In this document: positions 41,937-42,280 of the stretch, piece by piece
Position numbering within the stretch: position 1 is the first letter of the stretch
Layout of the letters: every line of letters starts with the position of its first letter
Assembly (NCBI GenBank): GCA_900319835.1
Contig: ONPY01000021.1
Coordinates: 1 to 42,280 of the forward strand
Direction: 5' to 3'
Length of the DNA stretch: 42,280 nt
Source: an uncultured Eubacteriales bacterium
Lineage (GTDB): Bacteria > Bacillota_A > Clostridia > Oscillospirales > Oscillospiraceae
The notes under the pieces: model-generated
The model's input: the letters and a program-made list of their open reading frames with translations, nothing else
Databases searched by the model: none
Told to the model about the DNA's origin: nothing
Program-made: the position numbers and the translations under genes

Positions 41937-42172
41937 GCAGTGTGGAGGGTGGAGTTAGGCGTGTGGAGGGAAGGAGCGCCTCCGGCGCGGATTTGAAACC
42001 GATCCCTCCGCCCCTTCGGGGCACCTCCCTTTCTCAAAGGGAGGCAGCAGCCCTTTTGGCCCCCTTCTCGTAAAGGGGGCTGTCAGCAAAGCTGACTGGG
42101 GGATCGAGTATTATACGTGCCGAAGGCACACCATAACTCCACACTCCACTTTCCAAACTCCACACGCGCGAA
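41937..42172. repeat. MITE-like palindromic repeat, copy 3
   Basis: It begins with GTGTGGAGGGTGGAG just after lepA. The core runs from GATCCCTCCGCCCCTTCGG, through CACCTCCCTTTCTCAAAGGGAGG and a matching AAAGGGGGCTGTCAGC block, to GACTGGGGGATCG, then ATAACTCCACACTCCAC. The right arm is more complete than in copy 2. Past 42172 the last 108 bases are AT-richer, and I see no supported gene in them. Confidence 0.85.
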
Positions 42173-42280
42173 GCGCTATTTTTTGTAGGGTTTACAATGA
42201 TGTGTGACAGAAAGTGAAAAAAAGATAGCGAATAGGAGTGGCCTGTATTAAGGTTGAGTTGTCGAGACAAAACCGAAAGG

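Noticed and set aside
42259..42280. Possible TTG start (MSRQNRK) of a gene leaving the window
   Set aside because: Only seven codons are visible and the AGGAGTGG site is 17 bases away, so it cannot be supported.

Overview
The window looks like a piece of a chromosome from an anaerobic Gram-positive gut-type member of the Clostridia, most likely Oscillospiraceae. The basis is GC-rich housekeeping genes with AGGAGG-type ribosome sites, TTGACA/TATAAT-type promoters with a 17-base spacer, a PyrR/UraA pair, a ResB/CcsA cytochrome c system, lipoproteins with a Clostridia-style lipobox, and dispersed GC-rich intergenic repeats. No tRNA, rRNA or CRISPR array was seen.

Bases 1 to about 9,660 are a decayed mobile island of visibly lower GC. 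It holds the tail of an FtsH-type protease, a lipoprotein with an InlB-like repeat, an IS1182-type transposase whose 3' end is fused to the 3' end of a second, convergent lipoprotein gene, a PrsW-type membrane protease, a LexA-like S24 repressor with a small zinc-binding protein, a candidate oriT, MobC, a relaxase remnant fused in frame to a foreign tail, and an intact large serine recombinase at the right edge. Mobilisation is probably dead because the relaxase is internally deleted; excision could still work.

Bases 9,800 to 27,600 are mostly ordinary chromosome: acyl-ACP thioesterase and cardiolipin synthase; a respiratory unit made of an unusual FMN-binding-domain/NrfA pentaheme nitrite reductase fusion followed by ResB and CcsA, which would attach its hemes; a 39-codon orphan peptide gene with its own promoter and terminator; a voltage-sensor potassium channel operon; pyrR-uraA with a candidate attenuator; small unknown proteins; a YfcE-like phosphodiesterase; a P-loop/CYTH fusion protein; galactokinase; and nicotinate phosphoribosyltransferase.

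Bases 27,600 to 36,000 form the most interesting accessory locus. An RffA/WecE sugar transaminase and an ArnC-like glycosyltransferase are bracketed by two long inverted non-coding repeats. They are followed by an ATP-grasp ligase, a LysA-like PLP decarboxylase, two ArnE/ArnF-like small membrane proteins, a GNAT acyltransferase and a second ArnC-like glycosyltransferase. Together they read as a pathway that makes a dTDP-4-amino-6-deoxysugar, possibly conjugates it to an amino acid or its decarboxylated product, loads it on undecaprenyl phosphate, flips it, and presents it for decoration of a surface polymer.

Bases 36,000 to the end are core genes: rpmG-secE-nusG-rplK-rplA, pta, and an XRE regulator overlapping lepA. 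Three copies of a palindromic MITE-like repeat (near 14.1, 33.7 and 42.0 kb), a hybrid repeat between two identical terminators (36.0-36.2 kb), and the two long inverted repeats account for most non-coding space.
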